DNA from: Halorubrum sp. 48-1-W
GTDB lineage: Archaea > Halobacteriota > Halobacteria > Halobacteriales > Haloferacaceae
Assembly: GCF_003287355.1 (NCBI RefSeq)
Contig: NZ_QMIM01000017.1
Span: 1-64,000, forward strand
Length of the DNA: 64,000 nucleotides
Direction: 5' to 3'
This document shows positions 17,856 through 25,683 of the stretch, one piece after another. The notes beneath the pieces are model-generated. The model saw only the letters and a list, made by a program, of their open reading frames with translations, was not told where the DNA came from and ran no database searches. The position numbers were made by a program, and so were the translations under genes. How positions within the stretch are numbered: the first letter of the stretch is position 1; each line of letters starts with the position of its first letter.

Positions 17856-18815
17856 TCAGTCCAGCCAGCCGAGCAACGCGTCCCGATGGAACGCCACCGA
17901 CTCCTCCCGTCCGACGGGCGGATATCGGGGGTTCGTCACGGTGCCCGAGGAATCGACCGCGCTCTCGGCGATGGCAGCGACGCGATACGCGGGGGCGATC
18001 GAGGGGTACGGTCTGATGCTGGCGTACCCCGCCCGAAACGCCCGGCGGAGCGATTCCGGATCGGCGACGTACCAATCGGCGACGAGATATTCGGATTTCG
18101 CCACCGAGAGGGCGGGTGCCGCTGAGAGCGGCGCTTCCCAGTCCAACACCGCGGTGACGGACCCGTCGGCCACCAGCGCGTTGCCGGGGCGGAAGTCCCA
18201 CGGGAAGAGCCGTGCGTCGGGGGCAGTGGTCGGCGCGTTCGCGACCGTCGCGTCGAGGTCGTCTCGGATGGGATCGAACGCGCCCGGAAGCCGGTCGACG
18301 ACCTCCCGTGCGTACTCCCGAAACCACGCCCCCCAGTCGGCTCGTGCCGTAGTGAACCGGTCCCCCGAGAGTACCAGCGGTCCGAATCCGTCGAACGCGA
18401 AGGTGTCGTGGATGCGCGCGAGGGCCCTCCCGAACCAGCGGGCGAGGTCACGCTGGACGTCCGCGTCGAGCGTTACGAACCGCTCGTGGAGGTCGTCTCC
18501 GGGGACGTAGGCGGTGAGGATGTACGCGACTCCCCCGTGCGTGCCGGCGGCCAGCACCGGCGGGACCGGCACGAAGGTGCGCTGGCGGAGCTTCCGCAAC
18601 AGTGAGGCTTCGGTACGGAGCCACGTCGATTCGGGACAGACCTGGATCACGACCGGGCTGAGCCCCTCGACCCTCGCGATCGCCGTTCGTTTGCGGTTGC
18701 CACGGTCGAGCGGTTCGACCTCGATCGGGGACACGTCGATCTCGGCGAGCCCTGCCTCGGCTGCCGCGCGGAACGGGCCACCGTCGAACGGCGTCGCCCG
18801 CCACGGGTCCGTCAT
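17856..18815 (-). CDS. APH-family phosphotransferase-like protein
   Basis: A 319-residue protein with the aminoglycoside/choline kinase fold: N-lobe Lys region (NRKRTAIARVEG), hinge AYILTAYVPGDDLHERF, and the catalytic loop reading LFPWDFRPGNALV with LDWEAP as the DFG equivalent. The usual HxDxxxxN loop lacks its first His (Pro here) but keeps Asp and Asn. It starts within the stop of the upstream HAD phosphatase gene (ATGA overlap), so they are probably co-translated. It may phosphorylate a small metabolite; antibiotic resistance is not implied. Confidence 0.8.
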   Translation of the reverse strand: MTDPWRATPFDGGPFRAAAEAGLAEIDVSPIEVEPLDRGNRKRTAIARVEGLSPVVIQVCPESTWLRTEASLLRKLRQRTFVPVPPVLAAGTHGGVAYILTAYVPGDDLHERFVTLDADVQRDLARWFGRALARIHDTFAFDGFGPLVLSGDRFTTARADWGAWFREYAREVVDRLPGAFDPIRDDLDATVANAPTTAPDARLFPWDFRPGNALVADGSVTAVLDWEAPLSAAPALSVAKSEYLVADWYVADPESLRRAFRAGYASIRPYPSIAPAYRVAAIAESAVDSSGTVTNPRYPPVGREESVAFHRDALLGWLD

Positions 18816-19492
18816 CGATCGCCCGCCAGGATCGCCGGGAGTTCGACGAGCGAGTCGACCACGTGGTCCGGCTCGTAGGCCCCCGCGTTCCCGCCGTCGC
18901 GAAGCCACACCGTCGACAGCCCGGCGTTCTGTGCGCCCGCAACGTCGTACTCGAGCGAATTACCGACGTACAGCGTCCTACCGGCATCGACGCCGAGCGC
19001 ATCGATCGCGCGGTCGAAGGGCAGGGCGTGCGGTTTCGATCGCGGGAGCTCGGCGCCGTAAACGAGCACGTCGAACCGATCGGTGACTCCCAGCGCGTCG
19101 AGTTTCGTCCGCTGGCGGTCTTCGGGGCCGTTCGTGACGACGCCGACCGCGCCGGTCGCCGCCGCGCGCGTGACAGCCTCCTCGGCACCCGGCAGGAACT
19201 CGACCGCGCTATCGTCGATGACGGTGAGAAGCGCACGACTCAACGCGATCGGGTCGACGTTCGACCGGTCGTGTTGGGCAGCGAGCCTGGTGAACCCCAC
19301 AGCGAAGTATCCGACCGGATCGTCGTGGTCGGGCGGGCCATCGAGCGTCGCCCAGAGGTCCTCGGGATCGCCGAAGCGGGGTTCGCCGACGCGATCGAAC
19401 ATCCGATCGTACATCGCTTGTGTGTCCTGTGTGCGGCGACAGAGCGTACCGTCGAGATCGAAGAGCACGGCGTCGAACGGGTCCACCCGCAT
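18812..19492 (-). CDS. HAD-superfamily phosphatase
   Basis: A 226-residue haloacid-dehalogenase-fold hydrolase. Motif I is LFDLDGTLCRR with the nucleophile Asp, motif II VVTNGPED, motif III Lys in SKPHALPFDRAI, and motif IV GNSLEYDVAGAQNAG, where the usual paired acidic residues are weaker. The helical cap between motifs I and II marks a C1-type phosphoglycolate-phosphatase-like member. Overlap with the downstream APH-like gene suggests that a phosphatase and a kinase act on related metabolites, an inference. Confidence 0.87.
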   Translation of the reverse strand: MRVDPFDAVLFDLDGTLCRRTQDTQAMYDRMFDRVGEPRFGDPEDLWATLDGPPDHDDPVGYFAVGFTRLAAQHDRSNVDPIALSRALLTVIDDSAVEFLPGAEEAVTRAAATGAVGVVTNGPEDRQRTKLDALGVTDRFDVLVYGAELPRSKPHALPFDRAIDALGVDAGRTLYVGNSLEYDVAGAQNAGLSTVWLRDGGNAGAYEPDHVVDSLVELPAILAGDR

Positions 19493-19568
19493 ACTAGGTC
19501 GCAAGCGAATAAAAACCCGTGCCGAGGACGCGAGCCCGCGTCCGTCGGTCACTCGAGTCGTCCGCCGG

Positions 19569-21368
19569 TCACTCGAGCTGGTGGTAGTCCAGCTCGTGGC
19601 CCGCATCGAGGGCGGACCGGACGTCGTCGCCCGGCTCTCCGACGGGGACGGTGTAGGGGCGCGTTCCACCGATGTCGGCCCGTTCGAAGCACACGTTACG
19701 TCGCCAGTCCGGATCCGTATCCGGATAGTCGGTCCGGTAGTGGGCACCGCGGGACTCTGTCCGTTCGAGCGCGCCGCGGAGCACGGTCTCTGCCGTCGTC
19801 AGCATGAAGTCGAGATCGATCGCGAACTCGAACGACCGGTCAGTGACCTCGCCGATCCGGACGTCACTCGACTTCTCCCGGACGGCCTCGAGGCGATCGA
19901 GTCCCTCCCGGAGGGAGGCGTCGTCCCTGAGGATCCCCGCGTGGTTCCACATGAGGTCGCGGAGTTCGGCGAGAACGTGTTCGACCTCGTAGGTACCGTT
20001 CCGACCCGTGGAGGCGGCGAGACTGGCGACGTGCGGTTCGAAGACCGTCCGCAAAACCTCGTCCGGCACGGTTCCCGCGCCGTCGACCCGGTCCGCGATC
20101 CGCTCGCCCGTGACGACGCCGTAGGCGACCGTCTCGGCGAGCGAGTTCCCTCCGAGCCGGTTGGCGCCGTGGACGCCGGCCATCGTCTCGCCGATGGCGA
20201 ACAACCCCTCGACGTCGGATTCGCCGTGAGCGTCGACGCGGACGCCGCCCATCCCGTAGTGTGCGGTCGGCGCGACTTCGACCGGCTCCTCGGCCATGTC
20301 GACACCCAGATCCATGAACCGCTCGTACATGCGGGGGAGTCGCTCCGCGATGAACTCGGCGTCGCGATGCGAGACGTCGAGGTAGACGCCACCGGATTCG
20401 GTACCCCGTCCCTCGGCGATCTCCTTCGCGATCGCGCGGGCGACGACGTCCCGTGCGTCGAGTTCCATCTGGTCCGGCGAGTACCGCTCCATGAACCGCT
20501 CACCGTCGGCGTTGTACAGTCGTCCCCCCTCGCCACGAACGGCCTCCGTGACCAGACGGCCGCTCCACGGCGCCCACTCCGGGTCGTCGTCGTCGACGGC
20601 CATCCCGGTCGGATGGAACTGGACGAACTCCATGTCCATGAGCGTCGCCCCGGCGTCGTACGCCAGGGCGGGTCCGTCGCCGTTGTTCTCGTCGTCTCTG
20701 GAGGTGTGGCGGTTGTACACCGCGGCGTATCCGCCGGCCGCGAGCACGACGCAGCCGGCGTTGAACAGCACGAACTCGCCGGTGTCCATGTCGAACCCGG
20801 CGGCCCCGTACGCCCGGTCGCCGTCCGAAAGCAGCTTCGTTATCATCACGTTCTCCCGGTACGAGACGTCGAGCTCCTGTGCCCTTTCGACGAGCGTGTC
20901 GAGCAAGGACTCGCCGGTGTGGTCGCCCGCGAAGGCGGTGCGTCGGAACGACTGTGCGCCGAAGTACCGCTGGTCGATCTCGCCGCCGTCGGTCCGAGAG
21001 AACGCCATCCCCCACTCGTCCAGCTCGCGGAGTCGGTCCGGCATCTGCTTCGTGACCGTCTCCACCTTCTCGGGGTCGTTGAGGAAGTGGCCCTCGTTGA
21101 GCGTGTCCGCCGCGTGGATCGCCCAGTCGTCCTCGGGGTCGTGCGTTCCGAGCGCGCCGTTGATCCCGCCGCGAGCCCACGTCGTGTGCGCGTCGCCGTG
21201 TCCCCGTTTCCCGAGCACGAGGACGTCATCGACGCCACGCTCGGCGAGTTCGATGGCCGTTCGAGCGCCGGCCGCTCCCGCGCCGATCACGAGCACCGAG
21301 AGGTCGATCTCTCTGTAGTCTGGCGTCGACCGGCCACCGTTACGGGTCCAACTGCGGTTCTCTTCCAT
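19569..21368 (-). CDS. Fumarate reductase/succinate dehydrogenase-type flavoprotein (possibly L-aspartate oxidase)
   Basis: A 599-residue FAD enzyme. The N-terminal dinucleotide fold is VLVIGAGAAGARTAIELAER. Substrate-site motifs follow: MEFVQFHPTGM, EAVRGEGGRLYNADGE, YGMGGVRVDAHGE and the FAD motif GANRLGGNSLAE. The C-terminal helical domain is also present. No iron-sulfur subunit, membrane anchor, nadA or nadC is adjacent, so it is not an ordinary SDH operon member. L-aspartate oxidase or a stand-alone fumarate reductase are the candidates. Start ATG 21368 is family-like. Confidence 0.85.
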   Translation of the reverse strand: MEENRSWTRNGGRSTPDYREIDLSVLVIGAGAAGARTAIELAERGVDDVLVLGKRGHGDAHTTWARGGINGALGTHDPEDDWAIHAADTLNEGHFLNDPEKVETVTKQMPDRLRELDEWGMAFSRTDGGEIDQRYFGAQSFRRTAFAGDHTGESLLDTLVERAQELDVSYRENVMITKLLSDGDRAYGAAGFDMDTGEFVLFNAGCVVLAAGGYAAVYNRHTSRDDENNGDGPALAYDAGATLMDMEFVQFHPTGMAVDDDDPEWAPWSGRLVTEAVRGEGGRLYNADGERFMERYSPDQMELDARDVVARAIAKEIAEGRGTESGGVYLDVSHRDAEFIAERLPRMYERFMDLGVDMAEEPVEVAPTAHYGMGGVRVDAHGESDVEGLFAIGETMAGVHGANRLGGNSLAETVAYGVVTGERIADRVDGAGTVPDEVLRTVFEPHVASLAASTGRNGTYEVEHVLAELRDLMWNHAGILRDDASLREGLDRLEAVREKSSDVRIGEVTDRSFEFAIDLDFMLTTAETVLRGALERTESRGAHYRTDYPDTDPDWRRNVCFERADIGGTRPYTVPVGEPGDDVRSALDAGHELDYHQLE

Positions 21369-21402
21369 GTACGTAGATGCGTGCTGGACGCATATCAACC
21401 CT

Positions 21403-21420
21403 CGCGCGCGTGCGCGCGCG
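21403..21420. repeat. Alternating pyrimidine-purine run
   Basis: An uninterrupted 18-base alternating run (cgcgcgcgtgcgcgcgcg) lies in the divergent region between the flavoprotein and methyltransferase genes. Such runs can adopt Z-DNA under supercoiling. Confidence 0.6.
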
Positions 21421-21540
21421 CCGACGGCGGAGCCACCCAACACCCGCAACGCTCCGGGGCCACACGACACCCGCAACGAACCGAGCGGCGTGGGGACTCA
21501 CACGCGACCTCGACGACCCGACGGTCGGATCGGGCGTGTT

Positions 21541-21573
21541 GGTTCCCGCGTCCTTAGGCGCGGGAGGATCAAG
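21541..21573 (+). mobile_element. Possible TnpB-type 3' end hairpin
   Basis: A 6-7 bp stem (cccgcg/cgcggg) with loop tccttagg is followed by aggatcaag, similar to the aggatgtca tail of haloarchaeal IS1341-type ends. No coding remnant was found, so a simple terminator or leader hairpin is possible. Confidence 0.3.
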
Positions 21574-21597
21574 TGTGTCGAGCCCCTATCCGGCACG

Positions 21598-22221
21598 ATG
21601 GGACCCTTATCCGACGATGACCGTCGAAAGGTGGACCCGACTGACGACCGACGGTTCTACGACACGCCGCGGTACGTCACGCACGCGGACGAGGCGTTCC
21701 GTGACCGTCTCACACGGCTGTACGACGACGTGTTCGAACCCGGCGACCGCGTCTTCGACGCCATGGGCAGTTGGGTGTCACACTTCCCGGATACGACGCT
21801 CGAGCGGGCGATCGGTCACGGCCTCAACGAGGCGGAGTTGCGCTCGAACGAGCGCTACGACGAGTGGTTCGTCCAGGACCTCAACCGGGAGCAGACGCTC
21901 CCGCTGGCTGACGACGCGGTCGATGTCGTCTGCTGTGCGTTGTCCGTCCAGTACCTACAGTACCCGGCGGCGGTCTTCAGCGAATTCGACCGAGTTCGCG
22001 ACGACGATGGCGCGGTCGTGGTGAGCTTCTCCGACCGGATGTTTCCGACGAAGGCGATCGGCGCGTGGCGAGAGGCGTCGATGGAGGAACGGGTCGATCT
22101 GGTCACGGCGTACTTCCATGCTGGGGGCATGACCGTGGCCGATCGAAGGGTCGAACGCGGACCGGGCGATCCCTTCTACGCGCTCGTCGGCCGCGCCGGC
22201 TCCGACGGTTCCGGGAGGTGA
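21598..22221 (+). CDS. SAM-dependent methyltransferase-like protein
   Basis: A 207-residue protein resembling class I methyltransferases of the Methyltransf_11 type. After an acidic N-terminus comes VFDAMGSWVSHFP, a degenerate SAM motif I. Then VVCCALSVQYLQYP (motif IV-like) and GAVVVSFSDRMF follow. The Gly-rich loop is weaker than usual, so SAM binding is likely but not certain. ATG 21598 is chosen because upstream in-frame sequence is low in protein character. Substrate unknown. Confidence 0.75.
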   Translation: MGPLSDDDRRKVDPTDDRRFYDTPRYVTHADEAFRDRLTRLYDDVFEPGDRVFDAMGSWVSHFPDTTLERAIGHGLNEAELRSNERYDEWFVQDLNREQTLPLADDAVDVVCCALSVQYLQYPAAVFSEFDRVRDDDGAVVVSFSDRMFPTKAIGAWREASMEERVDLVTAYFHAGGMTVADRRVERGPGDPFYALVGRAGSDGSGR

Positions 22222-22288
22222 CGCCGTTCGCCGGCAGTCGTCACCCCTCCCAGTGGCCCCCTCCCAGTGGCCCCCTACGGTCCCTCGC

Positions 22289-22540
22289 CTACGGTCCCTC
22301 GCCACGTTTCCGATACCAGACCCGCTCGCCCACCGGCGATCCGCCGTCGTCGGTTTCCAGCCGACTGAGAAACAGGTCGCGAACGGCGAGCGTGACGACG
22401 AGTTCGACCGGGTCGCCGTCGGGCGGCCGGACCGCAACGACGCAGTGACCGTCCCGCGGCCCGATCGACTCGATCCTGCCGACCGACCATCGATCGACGT
22501 GATGGCTCGGCTGTCGTGCGTGGATGCGATCGTGAGCCAT
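22289..22540 (-). CDS. Small hypothetical haloarchaeal protein
   Basis: An 83-residue protein starting MAHDRIHARQPSHHVDRWSV, with beta-strand-like VELVVTLAVRDLFLSR and ending ERVWYRKRGEGP. It is compact and basic-to-neutral with no cysteines or membrane segment. It follows a possible 61-residue gene on the same strand after five bases. I recall similar short haloarchaeal proteins of no known role. Codon positions look protein-like. Confidence 0.5.
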   Translation of the reverse strand: MAHDRIHARQPSHHVDRWSVGRIESIGPRDGHCVVAVRPPDGDPVELVVTLAVRDLFLSRLETDDGGSPVGERVWYRKRGEGP

Positions 22541-22545
22541 GGACG

Positions 22546-22731
22546 TCAGCCGTCGACCGCGCGTTCGGCGGGCCCGTCGAGCGGACCGTCCGGCGTCGCG
22601 CCGACCCGGACCCAGGCGGCCGCGGACGGGGTTGCTCGGCCGGACTCGGTCGTCGACGCCGTCGCGAGCGCTCGCTTCCGGGCGCGGTCGCCGTCCCCGA
22701 CGTCCGCACGCGTGTCCCGCGGTTCGGTCAT
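22546..22731 (-). CDS. Possible very small protein
   Basis: A 61-residue reading frame starting MTEPRDTRADVGDGDRARKR and ending with a low-complexity PDGPLDGPAERAVDG. It ends five bases before the 83-residue gene on the same strand, as in a two-gene operon. Composition alone neither proves nor rules out a real gene; no family is recognised. Confidence 0.3.
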   Translation of the reverse strand: MTEPRDTRADVGDGDRARKRALATASTTESGRATPSAAAWVRVGATPDGPLDGPAERAVDG

Positions 22732-22812
22732 GTCGGGTCGTAAGCGCCCGACGAACAAAACGGTCCGCACGGCGTGCCAACAGTCATGCCCGTATGACAC
22801 GAACGATCCGAT

Positions 22813-24240
22813 ATGCGGAACACGTGGAAGCAGGGGCTCGAAAGCCAACACGAGGAGGTGTCCGACGAGCGTCTCCCGGTGGAGGGGTCGTTTCCGTCGT
22901 GGCTCGACGGAACGTTGGTCGTGAACGGACCCGGGGTGTTCGAGGTCGGTGACCGGACGGTGAACCACTGGTTCGACGCGCTCGCGATGCTCAGGGGCTT
23001 CCGGATCCGGGGGGACGCGATCCGATACACCAACCGGCTAGTCAGGAGCGAGGACTTTCGCGTCGCGAGCCGGGAGGGTCGGGTCCGGCGGGCGTTGCCG
23101 GGAACGCCCGCCAGCGGATCGGCGCTTCGGCGGCTGTATTTGAGCCTCGCCGGGGGGTTTCAGGACAACCCTTCGATCGGCGTCGTCCGGCTCGACGACT
23201 CGATGTACGCGGTGACGGAGAGCCCCATCGGGATCGAGATCGACCCACACACGTTTCATACGGTCGGGCGACGTGACCTGACTGCCGGGCTCGACGCGGA
23301 CGCCACGCTCGGACATACGCACGTCGAGGAGGGGGTCCAGTGGGGCCTGGCGCCGTCTTTCGGTCGGAAGTCGGCGTACACGCTGTTTCGACGCGAACCG
23401 AACGAACCGCCGGAGGCGCTCACCCGGTTGCGGTTCGGCTCGCACCCCCCATACGTCCACGCGTTCGCGCTGACGGAGCGGTACGCGGTCGTCCCCGAGG
23501 GGTCGTTCGGCGTCGACTTCGGGGACCTCCTACGCGGCGTTCCGTGGGGGCGCACGTTCCTCGACGCGTTCGAGCGGCGCGAGGCGACGCCCCGGTTCCA
23601 CGTGATCGACCGGGAGACGGGCGCTCGGACCGCCGCGGTCCCGACGGAGCCGTTCTTCGTGTACCACTTCGCCAACGCCTTCGAGGCCGACGGGACGATC
23701 GTCCTCGACTGTGTCGTGTACGGCGACCTCGGCGCCATTACGGGGTTGACGGTCGAGAACCTTCGCAGCGACGACCCGGACGTTCCCCGGGGTGACTTCG
23801 TCCGATACCGGCTACCGTTGAGCGGGGGTCGCGCCGAACGGGAAACCGTGTACCCCGGGCCTGCGGAGTTCCCGACGATCAACTACGCCGCGGTCAACGG
23901 ACGACGCTACGAGTACGCGTACCTCGCGTCCATCGACAGGGGAAGTCTCCCGACCGCGATCGCGAAGGTGCGTCCGGGGACGACGGAGACGCGCAGGTGG
24001 TCACGCTTCGGCGTTCATCCCGGCGAACCGCTGTTCGTTCCCGACCCGAACGGCGACGCCGAGGACGACGGCGTTCTCCTCTCGTTGGCGCTCGACTCGC
24101 GTGCCGAGCGGTCGGTGTTGTTCTGTCTCGATGCCGCGACGCTGACCGAGCGAGCGCGGGCGGTCCTCCCCCACCGTCTCCCGGCGGGGTTCCACGGACA
24201 GTTCTACGACGCCGACGACCCACAGCGCCTGATGCAGTGA
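22813..24240 (+). CDS. Carotenoid oxygenase (RPE65/CCD family)
   Basis: A 475-residue non-haem iron dioxygenase predicted to cleave carotenoid or stilbene-type double bonds. The seven-bladed propeller's four iron-binding His can be placed: His168 or His170 (LGHTHVEEG), His216 (PPYVHAF), His285 (FFVYHFANAFE) and His461 (PAGFHGQFYDAD). The entry motif WLDGTLVVNGPGVFEVG is typical. Haloarchaea usually make retinal with the membrane enzymes Brp/Blh; this soluble family could supply retinal or other apocarotenoids. No rhodopsin or carotenoid gene is next to it. Confidence 0.9.
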   Translation: MRNTWKQGLESQHEEVSDERLPVEGSFPSWLDGTLVVNGPGVFEVGDRTVNHWFDALAMLRGFRIRGDAIRYTNRLVRSEDFRVASREGRVRRALPGTPASGSALRRLYLSLAGGFQDNPSIGVVRLDDSMYAVTESPIGIEIDPHTFHTVGRRDLTAGLDADATLGHTHVEEGVQWGLAPSFGRKSAYTLFRREPNEPPEALTRLRFGSHPPYVHAFALTERYAVVPEGSFGVDFGDLLRGVPWGRTFLDAFERREATPRFHVIDRETGARTAAVPTEPFFVYHFANAFEADGTIVLDCVVYGDLGAITGLTVENLRSDDPDVPRGDFVRYRLPLSGGRAERETVYPGPAEFPTINYAAVNGRRYEYAYLASIDRGSLPTAIAKVRPGTTETRRWSRFGVHPGEPLFVPDPNGDAEDDGVLLSLALDSRAERSVLFCLDAATLTERARAVLPHRLPAGFHGQFYDADDPQRLMQ

Positions 24241-24251
24241 CTATCTTGATA

Positions 24252-24292
24252 CAGCGAGAAAATCCCGCCGTTCACGGCGGGCGTGAATCGCG
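24252..24292 (+). mobile_element. Terminal hairpin of an IS1341-type element
   Basis: gcgagaaaatcccgccgttc is followed by the complementary arm acggcggg and cgtgaat. It is related to the hairpins at 12454 and 32770, which share cgag..gaatccc and gtgaat. It begins 12 bases after the carotenoid oxygenase stop and marks the left edge of the TnpB-bearing segment. Confidence 0.5.
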
Positions 24293-24317
24293 TAAGCTCT
24301 GTTGAGAAACCGCCGCG

Positions 24318-24437
24318 TTACTGCTGGTCTTGAGTCTCCAACGCTTCAAGACCCGCTTCCAATACTTCTACATACGCTTCTGAAAGTTCCAAGTCGTTTG
24401 CTTCGGCGTGATCTTTTACCACAACGACCGGCGAACA
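24318..24437 (-). pseudogene. C-terminal fragment of a small gene (RHH-like) in the TnpB element
   Basis: On the minus strand the 3' end of a gene remains, ending [20 protein letters not shown] ... ALETQDQQ and a TAA stop. The pattern resembles the C-terminal half of ribbon-helix-helix proteins, but the N-terminus is gone. It is fused head-on to the tnpB fragment, so one deletion probably removed the 5' ends of both divergent genes. Confidence 0.45.
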
Positions 24438-25092
24438 ATACCTGTACGAAGGCCGAAAGTTGTTCCAGCGATTCCGCGAGACAACGCGAGAAATCGCACG
24501 ATTACAGTCCAAGCTACGGGAAGGTCGATACTGTAGCGAGCGTATCCGGCGACTGTACCGGAAACGGACTCGTCGCCGCGACCACGCCCAAGAAGCACTG
24601 TGTCGTGACCTGCTTGAACGGCTGTACGCCGAGGGCGTAGACACAGTGTATATCGGTGGGTTAACCGACGTGTTGGATACGCACTGGTCGGTCGAAACCA
24701 ACACCAAGACCCACAACTTCTGGGCGTTCAAGCAGTTCACCGAGCGACTGGCGTGTACCGCTGAAGAATACGGGATTTCGGTCGAAGTCCGGTCGGAAGC
24801 GTGGACTAGCCAAGAGTGCCCGCAGTGCGGTTCGACAGATCGAACGATACGGCATCAGGATACGCTCACCTGTCCGTGTGGGTTCGAGGGCCACTCCGAC
24901 CTTACAGCGTCAGAGACGTTCCTGAGACGGCAGACAGAGAAGGCAGTCAGGCCGATGGCACGGCCCGTGCGGTTCGAGTGGGACGACCACCGATGGTCGG
25001 AGCCACCACGCTCTCACCGTCCCAAAGAACAGCGCACAGACCCGAGTACCGTCCACCGTAACGGGAATATTGCCTCCGGGGAATCAGCATAG
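24421..25092 (+). pseudogene. IS1341-type transposase TnpB, 5'-truncated
   Basis: About 223 codons of TnpB remain in one frame from [18 protein letters not shown] to the TAG at 25090-25092. Visible parts are the basic helical region ([20 protein letters not shown]), the RuvC-II area ([21 protein letters not shown]), a zinc ribbon CPQCG...CPCG, and Ruv[21 protein letters not shown]. The N-terminal RNA-binding and RuvC-I parts are missing. In RuvC-II the expected acidic residue after the beta strand is not evident. TnpB is an RNA-guided nuclease; this copy should be inactive. Confidence 0.85.
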
Positions 25093-25110
25093 CCGAGACT
25101 CCCATGACGG

Positions 25111-25148
25111 AGAGGAAACCCCGTCGTTTACCACGGGGAGGATGTCAT
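25111..25148 (+). mobile_element. Right-end hairpin of the truncated TnpB element
   Basis: Nineteen bases after the tnpB stop, agaggaaaccccgtcgttta is followed by the closing arm of the hairpin and aggatgtcat, the usual 3' end of haloarchaeal IS1341-type elements. In intact elements this region forms the 3' part of the guide (omega) RNA. Confidence 0.65.
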
Positions 25149-25172
25149 ACGTGTCGAAGCCGTAGAGACGGT

Positions 25173-25511
25173 ATGGAGACGACGATAGTCGAACACGACG
25201 AACGGATGCTCGCCCGGCTCGAGGACGACGACCGGGTGTTCGAGGTGAGCTTCGACACGATCGAACCGACGGACGTGACCCTCCGGTTCGTCCGGGACGG
25301 CACCCGGGTCGGGAGCATCTACAACGACGACGGTACCGCTCGGACGATGGCACGATTGACCACGGGGCGGGACGGGACGGACTTCATCGGCGTCGAGGTT
25401 CCGAAGGAGTTCGTCGCCGAACTGCTGGACGTCGCCTCCGAGGCAGGCCGGGTCCCCGACGAGACCGCGCTCGAGGGGTATCGCCTCCGGGTACTCCGGC
25501 CCGCTCGATAG
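25173..25511 (+). CDS. Hypothetical haloarchaeal protein
   Basis: A 112-residue acidic soluble protein starting METTIVEHDERMLARLEDDD. It has a beta-rich centre (VFEVSFDTIEPTDVTLRFVR) and a helical C-terminus (PKEFVAELLDVASEAG). The start is placed at ATG 25173, because the in-frame sequence upstream overlaps the TnpB element's end hairpin. It sits directly behind the mobile remnant. No function is recognised. Confidence 0.6.
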   Translation: METTIVEHDERMLARLEDDDRVFEVSFDTIEPTDVTLRFVRDGTRVGSIYNDDGTARTMARLTTGRDGTDFIGVEVPKEFVAELLDVASEAGRVPDETALEGYRLRVLRPAR

Positions 25512-25683
25512 CGGGGACCCTCCGGCGGCGGTCACCACGGTGTGTACGGCCCGGGCGAGCCCTCGCGACGTCCCAGAACGCGAGCGGGAACCGCTCGAAG
25601 GGTTCCGGCGCACACCGCGGATCGAGGCCTCCCCGGATGCGGTTTCCGGGACGTCGACGAGGCGGTCGGCGCGTTCGTCATTT

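Noticed and set aside
17856-18815. Aminoglycoside resistance gene
   Set aside because: Only the fold is shared; the catalytic loop is altered and the overlap with a HAD phosphatase suggests metabolism.
20491-21318. 275-codon plus-strand frame opposite the flavoprotein gene
   Set aside because: Ser/Pro/Arg-rich antisense shadow; the minus strand encodes a complete FAD enzyme with all motifs.
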